The notes: generated from the letters alone by a model not told the origin. Shown: positions 35,441 to 50,663, counted from the stretch's first letter. The stretch is 64,000 nucleotides of DNA from Angiostrongylus vasorum (GCA_018806985.1 JADANN010000389.1:682001-746000); one strand, 5' to 3'. A program made the numbers and translations.

Positions 35441-38400
35441 TCTGTTTAGCAAACACAAGGTGTTAATTTATTTCTTTATTTGCGTACAAGCTGACGTTTC
35501 GGCGGATTTCGCCCTTCCTCAGAGCCTGGAAAGGTCAAGTTGACTAGCAATCTATTCGACCAAACGCCTCCATAACCAAACAGAGAAAACGCTAAAACAA
35601 AATTTCAGTCACATTGAACACAGAGTCTTTGCACACTCACCGCTTTCTATGAGGCTCCCACTAAATATTTCACGTGGAGACCATCCGCACTGAGTTCACA
35701 TGGAATCGTAATGTACCCATCTCATCAGAATAACAGGCTTGTATACTGCCCAATATCATGCGTGATAATGAGGCATTCCTCCCTGCGGTTCATTTTCGGA
35801 TTCTTGGAATTGATCCAGAATGCCTCGAGAATTTTGCTCGCTTGTGTTCTCGATTCCTGCGCTAGGATCATAACCCGTACTTCAAAATCTTCTCCATTAT
35901 GTCTCTGCGTCCTATGCGTGCCTAGTGGAGTGTTTGGTTTACGTTTGCCGACTAGGTGTTCTTTTATACGAACGCAGAGTGGTCTATCCCGTTTCGCCAA
36001 CGTTTTCGTCCCCTCACGCTTTACAAGAGATCAGATAAACTGTACCCGAACTCATGCAGTCACCGTTTCTACCATTGGGGCAAATTATACAAATTTTGCG
36101 TTGCACATAGACGGTCGTATAGGCGGTTACGAACTAGTTGGCGTCTTTAGATTACTCGGTGGCATTTCAATTATCGTTACCGAATTCTCTAGACCGGCCC
36201 TTCTTAAACAGCGTTTTATAGCTGCACTTACTTCATTTGAAATGAAGGGCAGGATAAACGGGACCTTATTGTCGCTAGAGTTATCGTTGGGGGGGACCTG
36301 TGGTTTCCTCTACACCTATCCCGAGCTACAGTTTCGTAGCCATTAAAAATGGCTATTTGCCGCGCCAAGTTCCGGGACTCCTCTCTCTGCTCCCTTCCTG
36401 TGCACACGCTGGTAGCTGTTCGAAACATGTTTCTCACAAGCGCCCTTTTCGTGTGAGAGGGGTGAGAGGAAAGGTAATGAACCAAGATGTTTTTACTAAT
36501 TGGCTTTCGATACCATTTCATAACGTAGCCGTTTTCTTATAGGTTAATTTGCACGTTCAGAAAAAAAAAGAGAAGCCAGTTTTCTTTTGGTTTCTCTCGG
36601 GTGAATTTAATATACTCTGACTGTTCGTTCAACAACTCGAAACATTTGTCAATTTCCTCTTGTGTTGAACAAATGACCAAGCAGTCATCTACATATCTAC
36701 AGTAGAGTAACGGCCCGAGATCGATCACTGGTGCTTCCACCTTAGACATGAATGCAATGGCAAGACTTGGTGCCAGTCGTTGTCCCATTGCCAACCCTCT
36801 CGTTTGTGCGTAATACCTCCCGGACCATCTGAAAGATTGAGCAGTTTAGGCACTCCTCTAAGAGTGTCATCAACTGCTGAATCGAGAAGCCATACATGTT
36901 TATTGCTCCTTCATGTTGTATAAGGAGCTCCTGGATGGCTTGCATAGCGGAGTCATTCGACACGTTTGTATAGAGGGCGGTGACGTCGAAGGACTCAATC
37001 ACGTATGCGCTGTTGGGCTGCACAGTACGTAGACGATCCAGGAACATTTGGGTGTTCGTTAGATGGGCTGGAATGTACTTCAACAACTGGGTAAGTATTA
37101 GTGTTATTAACCACGTTATTCTATCCGTTGGCCCGTCCACGCAGCTAATGATAGGTCTGACCTTAAACAACGATCGGTCGGTAGACACGAGATCATGCTC
37201 GTGACACGATGACACGCTGGATACTAACTTTTGGGTTTTGATAAGTACAGAACGTGACATGTTGGTAGGGTCAACTTTGAGTTGAGAGATAACTGATGGT
37301 TTTAACCCAGCCGCTCTTGCCATTTTAACCCATTCGTTGTTTAACTTTTGGTATTGACTTTTAAATTCCTTCTCAGACGATGGACGATAAAGGGAAAGCA
37401 TCTTCAAGGTGCTTTTCCGTTGTCTCAACATCTAACTGATGAGGGAATTACAACGAACTCTCCACCCTTATCACTAATCGACAGTCTTATGTTTTTCGAT
37501 CTTATCAGCTTTCGTACCTCCCGCACACCACGTTTTTGCACTTCAGTAAGATTGGAGCAGTGTCTCTTTGCGCGATAGTGATTAAGGACCTTGAAAGTTT
37601 CATTCGTAAACGTCCGAAATTTAACGTCAACTTCATTACTGGGCTCTTGTTGTCTAAAGAACGGTTGAGGAAATGGTGGTACTGGTAGTGCCCTTACTTG
37701 TTGTTGTTCGCGTGTATTCAGCGCTTCATCCCTAGCTTTTTCGCGGGGTCTGTCTTGAAGTCCATGCAAACTACATGCGACCCTACGCAAGGTTACTTTA
37801 GAAATGGGTTCAGATGGTAAGAAACTCGGTCCCAATTCTAATAACGAGCGCGCACCATCAGGGAGAGTCATGACTCCTAACACGGTTAGCCTTGAATTTC
37901 CTTGCACATTATTTTTCCTACTGTGACCTGTTTGATGTTCGTTAGCGGTATTTCTGTGCGCTCTTGAGGCCGTGTTATGCGATTTACTCAAAAAGGTCTT
38001 CGAACTTTCTCCGCAAAGTAACTTTAGCATTAGACCCTAATAGAATTACAAATCAACACTGACCCACCCACTGTTCTACTCCAGAGGCGGTCCTCCAAAT
38101 ACTGAGCACAATAGTTTTCCTTCTTCTCGCACTTCTTCCACTTGGCGAACATCTGATTTTGTTTGCTTCGTAGACAGGTGCGTAGTAGTCTCAATTCGAT
38201 GTCCAGTACTCGGTGGCTATCCTCTGGCAGTCCGCATATTTCGTGTAGTCGTTTTTCGTTTTATGAATTTTAGAACGACTTGGTGTTTCAGGCAGCGGCG
38301 GAGAAAGTGTATCGCCTGTCGAGCTAAGACGATCTTTTGTGCTAGAGACAGTGCTTCTTTTGCAAGTCGGAAGTATCAATCGATAGTTCTGGATCAATTT

Positions 38401-38769
38401 CAAGAATCCGAAAATGAACCGCAGGGAGGAATGCCTCATTATCACGCATGATATTGGGCAGTATATAAGCCTGTTATTCTGATGAGATGGGTACATTACG
38501 ATTCCATGTGGACTCTGTGCGGTTGGTCTCCACGTGGAATATTTAGTGCAAGACTCCTAGAAAGCGGTGAATGTGCAAAGACTCTGTGTTCAATGTGACT
38601 GAAATTTTGGTTCATCATTTTCCTCTATTTATGGTTATGGAGGCGTTTGACCGTGTAGATCGCAGTCAAATTGACGTTTCCAGGCTCCGAGGAAGGCGAA
38701 ATCCGCCGAAACGTCAGCTTGTACGCAAATAAAGAAATAAAAATAACACCTCGTGTTTGCTAAACAGAA
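35441..38769 (-). mobile_element. Penelope-like element, nearly full length, with 380-bp inverted terminal repeats
   Basis: On the minus strand the reading order is a 5' region, an N-terminal domain (37425-38030, ending LSISDKGGEFVVIP), RT (36537-37431), a linker (36228-36521) and the GIY-YIG endonuclease (35725-36060). RT shows IESFDVTALYTNV, the GLAMGQRLAPSLA block and YVDD at ~36690. A frameshift lies near 36785 between the two RT frames, and the start of the endonuclease has a frame break near 35990. The outer 35441-35820 and 38387-38769 are inverted copies (TCTGTTTAGCAAACAC ends), so the C-terminal endonuclease codons occur again, reversed, upstream of the gene. It is probably inactive, but the youngest-looking Penelope copy here. 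Confidence 0.9.
36537..38030 (-). pseudogene. Penelope-like reverse transcriptase, frameshifted
   Basis: Three overlapping minus-strand frames. 37425-38030 is the N-terminal region with the DKGG motif that precedes RT in Penelope proteins. 36742-37431 is fingers and palm (RPIISCVDGPTDRITWLI, FDVTALYTNV; this Asp is the first catalytic one). 36537-36794 holds the second palm block (AMGQRLAPSLA, CRYVDDCLV with the YVDD pair). The change from the second to the third frame near 36785 falls inside YYAQTRG-LAMG and needs one indel. No start codon can be given with confidence. Confidence 0.85.
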
Positions 38770-38814
38770 GCAGAAAGAATTATTCAATCAATGCCGAGGT
38801 TAACAGAGAGTCGG

Positions 38815-39255
38815 ACGTGGGAGTTATTATTTACTGCCTACTCCCCACCGCAGACACCTGCAGTCCGGAGTTTTGCAAATATCTCAGCATCATTGAAGTT
38901 ATATTTCGCAATATACCCTGCAATTAAAAAAGAGTAGGCAGTAAATAATAAGTTGGAAAAATGACGCTGAGATATTTGCAAAACCCCGTACCGCAAGTGT
39001 CTGCGGCGGTGATCGAACCTCGTTAATAGCCTTTCAGCGTGCTAACGTGCTCACCACCACACCATGCATGTCGTCCGTGTCGCCTTTCTCCTAGCCGTGT
39101 TTTACAGGGGCTATCAGCAATCACCCGTCAACGGGTTGATCTGGGGAGCACAAATCGGCATTGAACCCAGTTAAACCGATGTTAACGAGGTTCAATCCCC
39201 GTCAGAGACACCTGCGGTCCGAAGATTTGCAAATAAATATCTCAGCAGCATTGTC
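38815..39255. repeat. Cluster of family-2 repeats
   Basis: First a short arm (38835-38905, CCCACCGCAGACACCTGC ... CTCAGCATCATT), then a longer minus copy (38965-39250). The longer one has TGACGCTGAGATATTTGC, TGATCGAACCTCG (box B region), GTGCTCACCACCACACC (box A region), GCAATCACCCGTCAACGGG and a second arm GAGACACCTGCGGTCCG ... ATATCTCAGCAGCATTG. The outer arms of the longer unit are inverted relative to each other, as in other family-2 copies. Confidence 0.75.
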
Positions 39256-39648
39256 GTTATGAGGACGGTGTTAAGAATGGGCGGATCTTTTAGAACAATC
39301 GAAAATCGATATGTTCATTACTTCACTACGACAACAAATTTTCGATCTTTGCTACATGGAAGTACACGTATTTTCTTTCGAGTGCGAAAACACGCAAACA
39401 AAGTCCATATGACGAACTGTGCACATCTGCAACAGAGGAAATCACAATGCACTTCTATAGGAGCGGTTCCTATGCTGCCTAATTTACACAGTAAGCTGGG
39501 AGATCGATTGAAATGAACAGCACAAGTTAGCAAATCCGCCACGATCAACAGCGGCCGGCACGCCCATAGTTGTTGCTCGAACGTCCTTCCCGTGAGACAC
39601 CACAACTTTACAAACAGAATTCTTCCCTTCTACAATATTACTGAAAAG

Positions 39649-39922
39649 GGCGCGTGTGGTGCAGTGGTCAGAGGCGCCCTGCAACACACACGTGGTATCG
39701 ATCCCCGCGCCCATGGCCCACCAAGCCTTCCATCCTCCGGGGTCGGCAAATTGGTACCAAACTGCTATGAGAGGATAGCAGCATCGGTTCGACACATCGG
39801 CAGATCACCACGAGTCATTATAAAAAGCCAGGTATGTATTCAATCACCTTCAAACGACACTTAATGAAGTCGAATGCACGGCGCATCGCTCAGAGATTGA
39901 TCAACGCCAAGAGCTTATCCTT
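39649..39922 (+). mobile_element. SINE family 1, well-preserved copy
   Basis: The head GGGCGCGTGTGGTGCAGTGG pairs its first seven bases with CGCGCCC at ~39706-39712. Box B is GGTATCGATCCCC. The body and 3' end (GAGATTGATCAACGCCAAGAGC) are as in other copies. Confidence 0.9.
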
Positions 39923-40891
39923 TAGCTTTTACAATAGTACTGTTGCTATCTCACGACTAAAATAGTGCCAGCAGTAAAAAATAGTCTAAACTTCCAGTAG
40001 AGTCCGATAGGCTGCTTATCAGAATTACTAGGTAGAGCGTTCTAGAACCACATTACTATCAATTTAACTCTGGCTGCCAGAAATAACAACGGCTACCTTG
40101 TCATACACCTTCTTTGCCGATGAACACATCGGTTACGATTTATGTTTGTAATAACGAACTTCAGCTATATGAAACACGTCAATTTAAACTAAATCTTTAA
40201 CACTGTTAATCACAGTACAAAATAATTCCGAAGGTTTGCTGAAGTGTCAACCTTTCCACTTTGCCCTTCCCATTTCCGATGTCGACTCCTTCACAATGAC
40301 CCGAGTTTTAAAAAAAAGAGATAGGACATCATCAATCTCAACTAGATGCGTCAAACTTCCATTCCGAGTTGTGATTTTTTCTACATAAGAAGGCTGGAAC
40401 CGTGCCTGAATTCCAAGATCTATCATAAAGTGAACCACTGTCGGCAAAATATCATGACTTCTAGGATTCATTTTCAAATTCTTCCTTTGCAGTTGCCTTA
40501 TAGTGCCCAGTCAGTTCAGTGCCTTAACTGGTTCACCAAATCATCGCTGTTGTGATGTGTCATAAATGATGACATGGTATTTCTTTACCATTGAAAGACA
40601 CATGATATTTACCGTGTTGGCGACTTAAAAATGATTCGATCGCTTGAAATTTGCCGTAGTACCGTGCCATCTCTTCCACAGAAAGTTCATTTCACCAATT
40701 TCTAATCAAACAAAAACATTATGAAAATGCTTCGCGCTTGCAAAACAATACTCGTGACTGACAACAAAGCTATGAAACAAACTTCTAAAAACAAGAAATG
40801 TCAAGCCAATACGGCCACCGATTCTTTCTTTTGAGCCCACGTAATCGAAAAATTCGAACATCGATTGGCGAAGAACTTCAAACGTGTGGAT
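39923..40891. other. Downstream of ran-1, no recognised gene
   Basis: Contains the ran-1 3' untranslated region on the minus strand. I saw no other gene and no clear polyadenylation signal close to the stop. Confidence 0.4.
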
Positions 40892-44607
<3,716 letters not shown>

Positions 44608-44625
44608 CTAAATGATAGCCGCCAT
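44608..44625 (-). promoter_or_regulatory. Upstream ORF (MAAII) abutting the Ran start codon
   Basis: ATG GCG GCT ATC ATT TAG ends at 44608 and the Ran ATG begins at 44607, with no spacer. Four bases before the upstream ATG is a TTCCTCAG acceptor (AG at 44631-44630), a good spliced-leader site. If used, the mature 5' UTR would contain little more than this frame. Confidence 0.5.
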
Positions 44626-45251
44626 AAAACTGAGGAATTCCAACAATGAAAACAAGATACAAATAATATTTAATGACACCATAGGCAAGCAACAAGCAAT
44701 ACACCGAAATTTTCTGAGGCATATTACGTAATAAACCGGGAAAGTGAGTCAGCTGCAAACGATAAATCAATTGACAAGCCACGGTTGGTCAGGAGACTAC
44801 GAAGAAGCTGGACCCTCCTAAGAAGTGAAAGGCGAAGCCAGAATCCATAACATCGAAGTCGTATGGACAGACAGAAGTACGAAACGCCGTACTGACTCGG
44901 CGCGGAGAGGGAGTGAGCGCCAATCGAAGTGCTTTCGAAACACGCCTGCTCGGCTGCCCGTCCAGCACGTGCGCGCCACTGCGAGCGGGTTCCGCGCAGT
45001 GCGGCGGCTCTCGACACGATCGCGTCCGGGAGCGGAGCTTTGCCAGTTCCTGGACTCGGACGATGGCCATTTCGGCTCTCTCTCGGATTCTCTGTCCGAA
45101 AAACTGATGTGTGATTGAGCAGGTCGCTTCCAGAATACGAAGGACAGAGCTGTTTGAGTTTTCCTTTGTGTTCCGCTTTGTTGAAAATAGACATATTACG
45201 TTAGTTCTAACTGCTGTGTCAAGTGTCTTTTTGCTGACTACAGGTACATAA

Positions 45252-45295
<44 letters not shown>

Positions 45296-45650
45296 TATAT
45301 ATATATACATACATATATATATATGTGTATACATGTATATATGTGCATCGATATATAGCTTACATATTTGTATATAAATATGTGGATGCATATGTGCGTG
45401 TGTATATGCGCGTGTTGTATACACGCATACATACATATACACATATGTGTGTGTAAATATGATGTATACGCACATTAGCGCGTACATGCGTATATGTCTG
45501 CATATTTATATGTGTGTGTTAGGTGGTCCTCTGCAGTTATATTCTGCTAAGCTTCAAAATTCGTATTGAAGTGCCGGTTCGTTTTATTGGCTGTGGATGG
45601 TTTGGAACCCGAGGTGATTAGATTGACGGTTTTCATTTTCAGATTTGAGA
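44626..45650. promoter_or_regulatory. Divergent ran-1 / dkc-1 promoter interval with CpG-rich patch
   Basis: About 1 kb separates the two start codons. 44860-45090 is strikingly CpG-rich (GGCGCGG, CACGTGCGCGCCAC, GTTCCGCGCAGTGCGGCGG) and keeps several frames open on both strands by composition. It is better explained as promoter DNA than as a gene. 45251-45500 is a TA/CA microsatellite. Near 45632-45642, TTTCATTTTCAG is a strong acceptor 8 nt before the dkc-1 ATG, a likely spliced-leader site. Confidence 0.6.
45251..45500. repeat. (TA)n / (TATG)n microsatellite
   Basis: A long TA run passes into TATG and CATA variants. The minus-strand open frames here (Tyr/Ile/His-rich) are artefacts of the repeat. 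Confidence 0.95.
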
Positions 45651-48600
45651 ATGGGTAAGAAAGAGAAGCAGTCGAAGATGGACATCGGAGTAAGTAGAGA
45701 CACTTTTTGTTCTCTTTTGTTTTCTGTTTAGAGAGGACAGCGGAAGAATGGGATTACTATTAGGTTGTGTTTAGAAAATAAAAGTTATGGTTTGGGCTAC
45801 GATTTTGTTCATCAAATCAGTTCTTGTTTTGAGAAGAACCAGTAGAACCAGTACTTTTCTTGGTTGTTTTGAATCCAGATCTTTTGCGATTTCTTTCGTC
45901 GTTAGTTTCCATAACACCTAGAGCAATTAATTTTCGAAAACGAAGAGACGATGAGAAAGAAAAATGAGAGTTTTTCCTATTCATGTCTTTCGCAGGTCAG
46001 AGCGTTAGATCTGGCCCTGTCCTTAGGTAATCTATGAATCGAGGGCAGCTGGGTTTTGTAAAGTTCTCTTTTTTCTTTGTTCTACGTGGCGCCGAAGAAT
46101 CCGTTTAGGAGGCTCAGGAACAGGGCACATTTCACTTGAAGCCATCGACAGGTGAACCCAGTCTCAACTCTGAAGAGTGGCCATTACTTCTAAAGAATTT
46201 TGACAAAATGAATGTGCGAACCAACCACTATACTCCGCTTCCGGAAGGCTGCTCTCCCTTAAAAAGAGAAATCCGGAACTACGTCTCTTCCGGATATTTT
46301 AATCTGGATAAACCGGCCAATCCATCTTCGCACGAGGTAGTCGCATGGATTAAACGCATCCTTCGAGTGGAGAAGACTGGCCATAGCGGTACTCTGGATC
46401 CTAAGGTATCTGGGTGTCTGATTGTTTGCATTGATCGTACAACTCGCTTGGCAAAATCTCAGCAAGGTGCTGGAAAGGAGTACATCTGCATTTTTAAGCT
46501 GCACAATCCCATAGAAAGTGAGAAGAAAATTAAACAAGCGCTGGAGAAGGTATATTTATGTGTTTGTTCGTTAATCTTCATTTTTGCGTCTCTTCCTTTT
46601 CTGGGTTTTCGATGGAGTTGATGCTTTAACACTTTTTGGTTGGTTTTTAATGATGTGGTTTTCAGTTGACTGGAGCCCTGTTCCAACGCCCACCTCTCAT
46701 CTCAGCCGTGAAGCGTCAGTTGCGTGTGAGAACTGTTTATGAGAACAAACTCTTAGAATACGACAAGGAGCAGCAAATGGGCATCTTCTGGTAGTCGAAC
46801 GAAAATTTATTATAGTTATTAGGAAGGCGAAACGAAGGACCCGCATGGTGTGGTGGTGAACGCGTCAGCCCCCAGAAAGGGAATAGCATGTTCGATCCTC
46901 ACCGCAGGCACCTGCATTCCAGAGTTTTGCAAATATCTCAGCACCATTGTGGTTATGTCATAGTTATTAGTTCCTTGGCAGTTCTTCTCAAAAGTATTCA
47001 AAGTCAAAAATGGAGATGAAATTTAACGGTCCCCTATTTTTCTTGTGAATATTGACTTGAAGTTATTCTTTCAAGGAAATGTTGTCCATTGTTAGGCCAG
47101 GTTATAATTCTTTCTGGAGTTTTACGAAAATTTTCTAACTATACAAGCCATAGAACTGATAGTAAGGAAAGCTCATGTGTTTTTATTACAAGGTGTAGGA
47201 CGTATTGCTAAATACCAGCATATTTTTCTTGTAAGTAACGTTCTGCCCTAACAGTTTAGGGTAAAGTGTGAATCCGGAACATACGTGAGAACAATCTGTG
47301 TGCACCTTGGTCTTGTTCTTGGTGTGGGTGGGCAGATGCAGGAGCTAAGGAGAAACAGGTTCTTTTTTCTTATCGTTGGACTAATTTTGATCAAATACTG
47401 TTGTGTTTTTTCTAAGCATCCATAGGTGCCATGAAAGTGTTTCTCGTTTAGATCAGGTATTACGGATGAACATGACGAACTGGTAACATTGCACGATGTG
47501 TTAGATGCTCAATACGTTTTGGACCACCATAAGGCAAGTTTCAGAGGTTTATATAATCTCAAACAGTGTTTTTAGCTACTCTGTTCTTCCTAAAGTGTTT
47601 ATGATACCAAGTGCATTCTTTTTAAGGATGAGACTTACATGCGGAAGATTGTTCGACCATTGGAAGCGTTGCTTGTTCAGCACAAGCGAATTATAGTGAA
47701 GGATTCATCAGTTAACGCCATATGCTACGGAGCGAAAATCCTTCTGCCTGGTGTTTTGCGGTACGATGATGGCATCGAAGTTGGTCAGGAAATCGTAGTT
47801 ATTAGTACTAAGGGTGAAGCAATATGTCTAGCAATATCACAAATGACAACCTCAACAATGGCCTCAACGGACCATGGCGTAGTGGCTAAGTCAAAGCGAG
47901 TTATCATGGAACGTGATGTGTACGGTCGCAAGTGGGGTTTAGGTCCTGTCGCAAGCAAAAAGAAGCAAATGATTAAAGTTTGTTTATCGTTATAGTTTGA
48001 TATTATTCAAACTCTTTTGTAATTCGAATGTCTTTTTGAGTTTGATACACGAGTTAGTGGTCATCATTTGTTACAGGATGGATTGTTGGATAAGTTCGGA
48101 AAACCTAACGCGAATACACCAGCTAACTGGAAGGCTGTGGATTATTCTGCTGTAAGTAGTTTATTGATAGCGGATGTTTATTTTCAATAATACAGTTTCC
48201 TTTCATGTGGTATTGTATAGAAGGTGATCGGAATTGGTTCTCCGACCATTTCCATCATTTCAAGGAAAGAAGCAGTCGTTTCCTTGCTGAATACGTTTAG
48301 ATTTTTGTTTGACTTTTGGGCAGTTAGTAACAATAACGTAACATTTGCAAAGTAAAGGTGAGAAAACTGGCATGTAATGTCTCAAAAATGTTTTTGTTAA
48401 ATACAACCACAATGATGCTGAGATATCCGCAAAACTTGGACAACCTTAGCTTAACTGGGTTCAACGCCGATCTGTGCTCCGCAGATGAATCCCGCTGGCG
48501 GGTGTTGGATAATGGCGGCGTTAGGTAGAAAACTAGCTGAGAGAAACGCAGAGCAAGGGCCTCTATGGTGCAGTGTGTAATACGCCAACCTCCGGAAAGG

Positions 48601-49113
48601 GTAATCGTGGTTCGATCTGGCCCGGGATCCAAGTTTTGCAAATATCTCAGCATCGTTTTGGTTGTATACCACAATAATACCGTGGCGTGAAGAATTAGAG
48701 TAGGCAGCAAATAGAAGGTTGACAAAGTTCTCAATTTTTTTTCTATATAAATATCGTATGTTTCATAGGAAAGACTGTATTGCTAGTAGTTGTCATATGT
48801 GAACAATTTTAAACAATTGATTTCATGAGAAATCAGGTCTACTAACCCTGGTATTTAGACTCATCTATCGTTTTGATTCAGATATGCAACCGTTGTCTGA
48901 CATTCTTCCTATTCTGCGTTCCTATTTCAAAAAGCTTTCTTTTCCTTAAACTCTTTGATTAGAACCAGTTAATAAGTGCTAGAAGTGATTATGCTTTAGA
49001 CAAAGGTGGAGACAACAGTTGAAGAAAATGCGAATGAAGATATCAGTTCACTAAAGGCGAAGAAGAAGAAGTCGAAAAAAGAAAGCACTTCGTCGTCCTC
49101 GGATAGTGAGTAA
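45651..49113 (+). CDS. dkc-1: Dyskerin, H/ACA pseudouridine synthase
   Basis: Catalytic subunit of H/ACA RNPs (TruB/Cbf5 family). It turns uridine to pseudouridine in rRNA and snRNA in the nucleolus. Eight exons: 45651-45689, 46109-46549, 46666-46790, 47260-47358, 47452-47533, 47627-47977, 48077-48151 and 49000-49113, giving 441 residues with every phase matching. The catalytic Asp is D110 in [12 protein letters not shown]. Before it are the dyskerin N-terminal block ([19 protein letters not shown]) and [26 protein letters not shown] lies at the exon 3-4 joint. A PUA domain spans ~283-358 ([19 protein letters not shown]). The C-terminus is Lys-rich, then SSSSDSE. Intron 5 has a GC donor (AAG|GCAAGT at 47534). 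Introns 3 and 7 carry family-2 repeats. Exon 1 is assigned by the start, donor and phase. A possible 31-nt extra exon near 45995 would break the frame. Confidence 0.95.
46812..46962 (+). repeat. Family-2 repeat in dkc-1 intron 3
   Basis: The cleanest tRNA-like unit of the family: GACCCGCATGGTGTGGTGG (box A) and CATGTTCGATCCTCACCGC (box B). The 3' end is CAGAGTTTTGCAAATATCTC then AGCACCATTGTGG. A single arm, not a foldback. Confidence 0.85.
48399..48668. repeat. Family-2 foldback in dkc-1 intron 7
   Basis: Outer inverted arms of ~38 bp: ACAACCACAATGATGCTGAG ... AAAACTTGGA at 48399-48436 and its mirror at ~48630-48668. The interior has box A-like GGTGCAGTGTGTAATACGCC and box B-like GTGGTTCGATCTGGCCC. 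Confidence 0.85.
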
Positions 49114-49959
49114 TACTCGCAGAAGTTACTGACTTTGCTGTTGTTTCATTATTGTTATGGATTGTTGTACGTTCCAATCTCAAGTTGTCAGTACAGATCG
49201 TCAATGTGTTCATATTATCCTACTGGATGCCGTGTATATCTCGGTTATGGATTTGTTAATTTGTTACCGTCTATGGTGTTCGTTGTTGGTTTTTGATACA
49301 GTTGTTGATGTTAAATGAACATATGTGTCGAAGTTTGTGATTTACGGAACATATACAAACAAGGTCGAAGTGCACAACCGTCATTCATGGAGATGGCACT
49401 CGATGTTGCTGCAGTCCGCTAGTGTGTTCGATAACTGGTTCTATTTGTTCATAAGTCTTCTTTCGTTGTTATCAGATTACAAATCAATACGTACTTGCTC
49501 TACCATTCTTGATGTCTCCTTTTCCCAAGTACGTGGAATTTTCATTAATCTGGTAGGTGCTGTTTGTTAACCACCACCTTCTCACTGTGGCCGAAATTAC
49601 TGTTTTAAGAGGTCACGAATGTATTCTCAGTGTGCTATTCATGCGTTGTCACTGTTAATCCATGCAGGCCGATGCATAATTTCTTGTCGTGGCCCCATCT
49701 CATCGATGCTCAATGTTTCGTCGCGTACTCTGTGAACTGAAATCAGTCCATGTGTAGCTATCAGTCTCGCGTACAAGTCATATATAGCCCATAGCGACAG
49801 TCTTTACGGTACTCCGACAGCACGAAAGGTAATGTGGAAAGGCATGTTAATGCCCATCTAAACTGTGGTATTGTCGTTAATGAATACATTAGTCCCAAAG
49901 GAGTTTTTTTTGCATTATTGAATATAGTACGTAAAATGAATGTAGCTTGCCAATTTTTT
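49114..49959. other. Downstream of dkc-1, no recognised gene
   Basis: dkc-1 3' untranslated and spacer DNA. A 67-codon minus-strand frame at 49761-49964 contains RWALTCLSTLPFVLSEYRKDC, which I do not recognise. Confidence 0.35.
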
Positions 49960-50235
49960 GCCACCTCGTCATGGCTGGAGGTGTTCCTGGGTATCAGGCT
50001 TTGACGTATAGCGATGGTTCGATCCCTCCAGCAGGGTTTCCCAAACTGAGAAGGAGTCCGACGTTTCCATCCGGAAGTCTAGCTAAGAGTAAACGAATCC
50101 CAAGAATCACAGCGGTCTTGGTATCAAAATAGTCGCATAGCGGCAAATGTCCCTCCGTTCCACAATAGCAACGTCTGCATGCGGTGGTGACGACTTGAGG
50201 AATGCTTCTGCCAAGTTGCTTAAATCAGCAAATCT
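49960..50235 (+). mobile_element. SINE family 3, 3'-truncated
   Basis: 5' end GCCACCTCGTCATGGCTGG, box B-like GGTTCGATCCCTCCAGC, TTTCCCAAACTGAGAAGG, CAAAATAGTCGCATAGCGG and GGTGGTGACGACTTGAGG. It breaks off near TTAAATCAGCAAATCTCC. Confidence 0.75.
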
Positions 50236-50520
50236 CCGGCTTCAATACGCTGCTCCTTGGGCGCTTACGCCTACGACGTCGGGTAGCGAGAACCGGTAAG
50301 AGGTGATCAAATCTCGGAATGCACAGGACGTCACTGGAAGCGGGCAGAACGGCAACACCCACGGCACAAAACAGAGACCGCTTCTTGCGCTGCAGATACA
50401 ACACCTGAAGTCCCTTCAAACGCCGACGTTTACGCTTTTCATGAGGCCTCTGATCGCAGCAAATTCCATGTGATTGTCATACAATAGACGAAAAACAGGA
50501 CGACCCACCTACACCAGTCA
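50236..50520 (-). other. Higher-GC island, possible exon, not recognised
   Basis: On the minus strand an acceptor-like GGTGTAG near 50507 opens a frame reading VGRPVFRLLYDNHMEFAAIR, then GLMKSVNVGV and a stop (TGA at ~50427). A second frame over the same DNA is longer and Arg/Lys-rich (KRKRRRLKGLQ, RRRRRKRPRS). Neither matches a family I know. Composition differs from the AT-rich surroundings. Confidence 0.25.
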
Positions 50521-50597
50521 AATGGGGGAATCTTTAGGTCAGTTGTGGAGAAAAAATTACCGTTAAGAAATGTCGCAAGCGTTGGCTTTGTATATAC

Positions 50598-50599
<2 letters not shown>

Positions 50600-50650
<51 letters not shown>

Positions 50651-50663
50651 ATATATATATATA
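50600..50663. repeat. (TA)n microsatellite
   Basis: Almost pure TA dinucleotide run. Confidence 0.95.

Noticed and set aside
44870..45060. Possible bacterial contamination because of high GC
   Set aside because: The patch is continuous with two spliced nematode genes and lies in their promoter interval.
44724..45194. 156-codon minus-strand frame and several overlapping frames in the ran-1/dkc-1 interval
   Set aside because: Several frames on both strands are open at once because the DNA is CpG-rich; no motif, splice signal or family match.
45238..45487. Tyr/His/Ile-rich open frames
   Set aside because: Pure translation of the TA/TATG microsatellite.
45995..46025. Extra dyskerin exon between exons 1 and 2
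   Set aside because: It has an acceptor and donor-like flanks but is 31 nt, which would break the reading frame that otherwise joins exactly.
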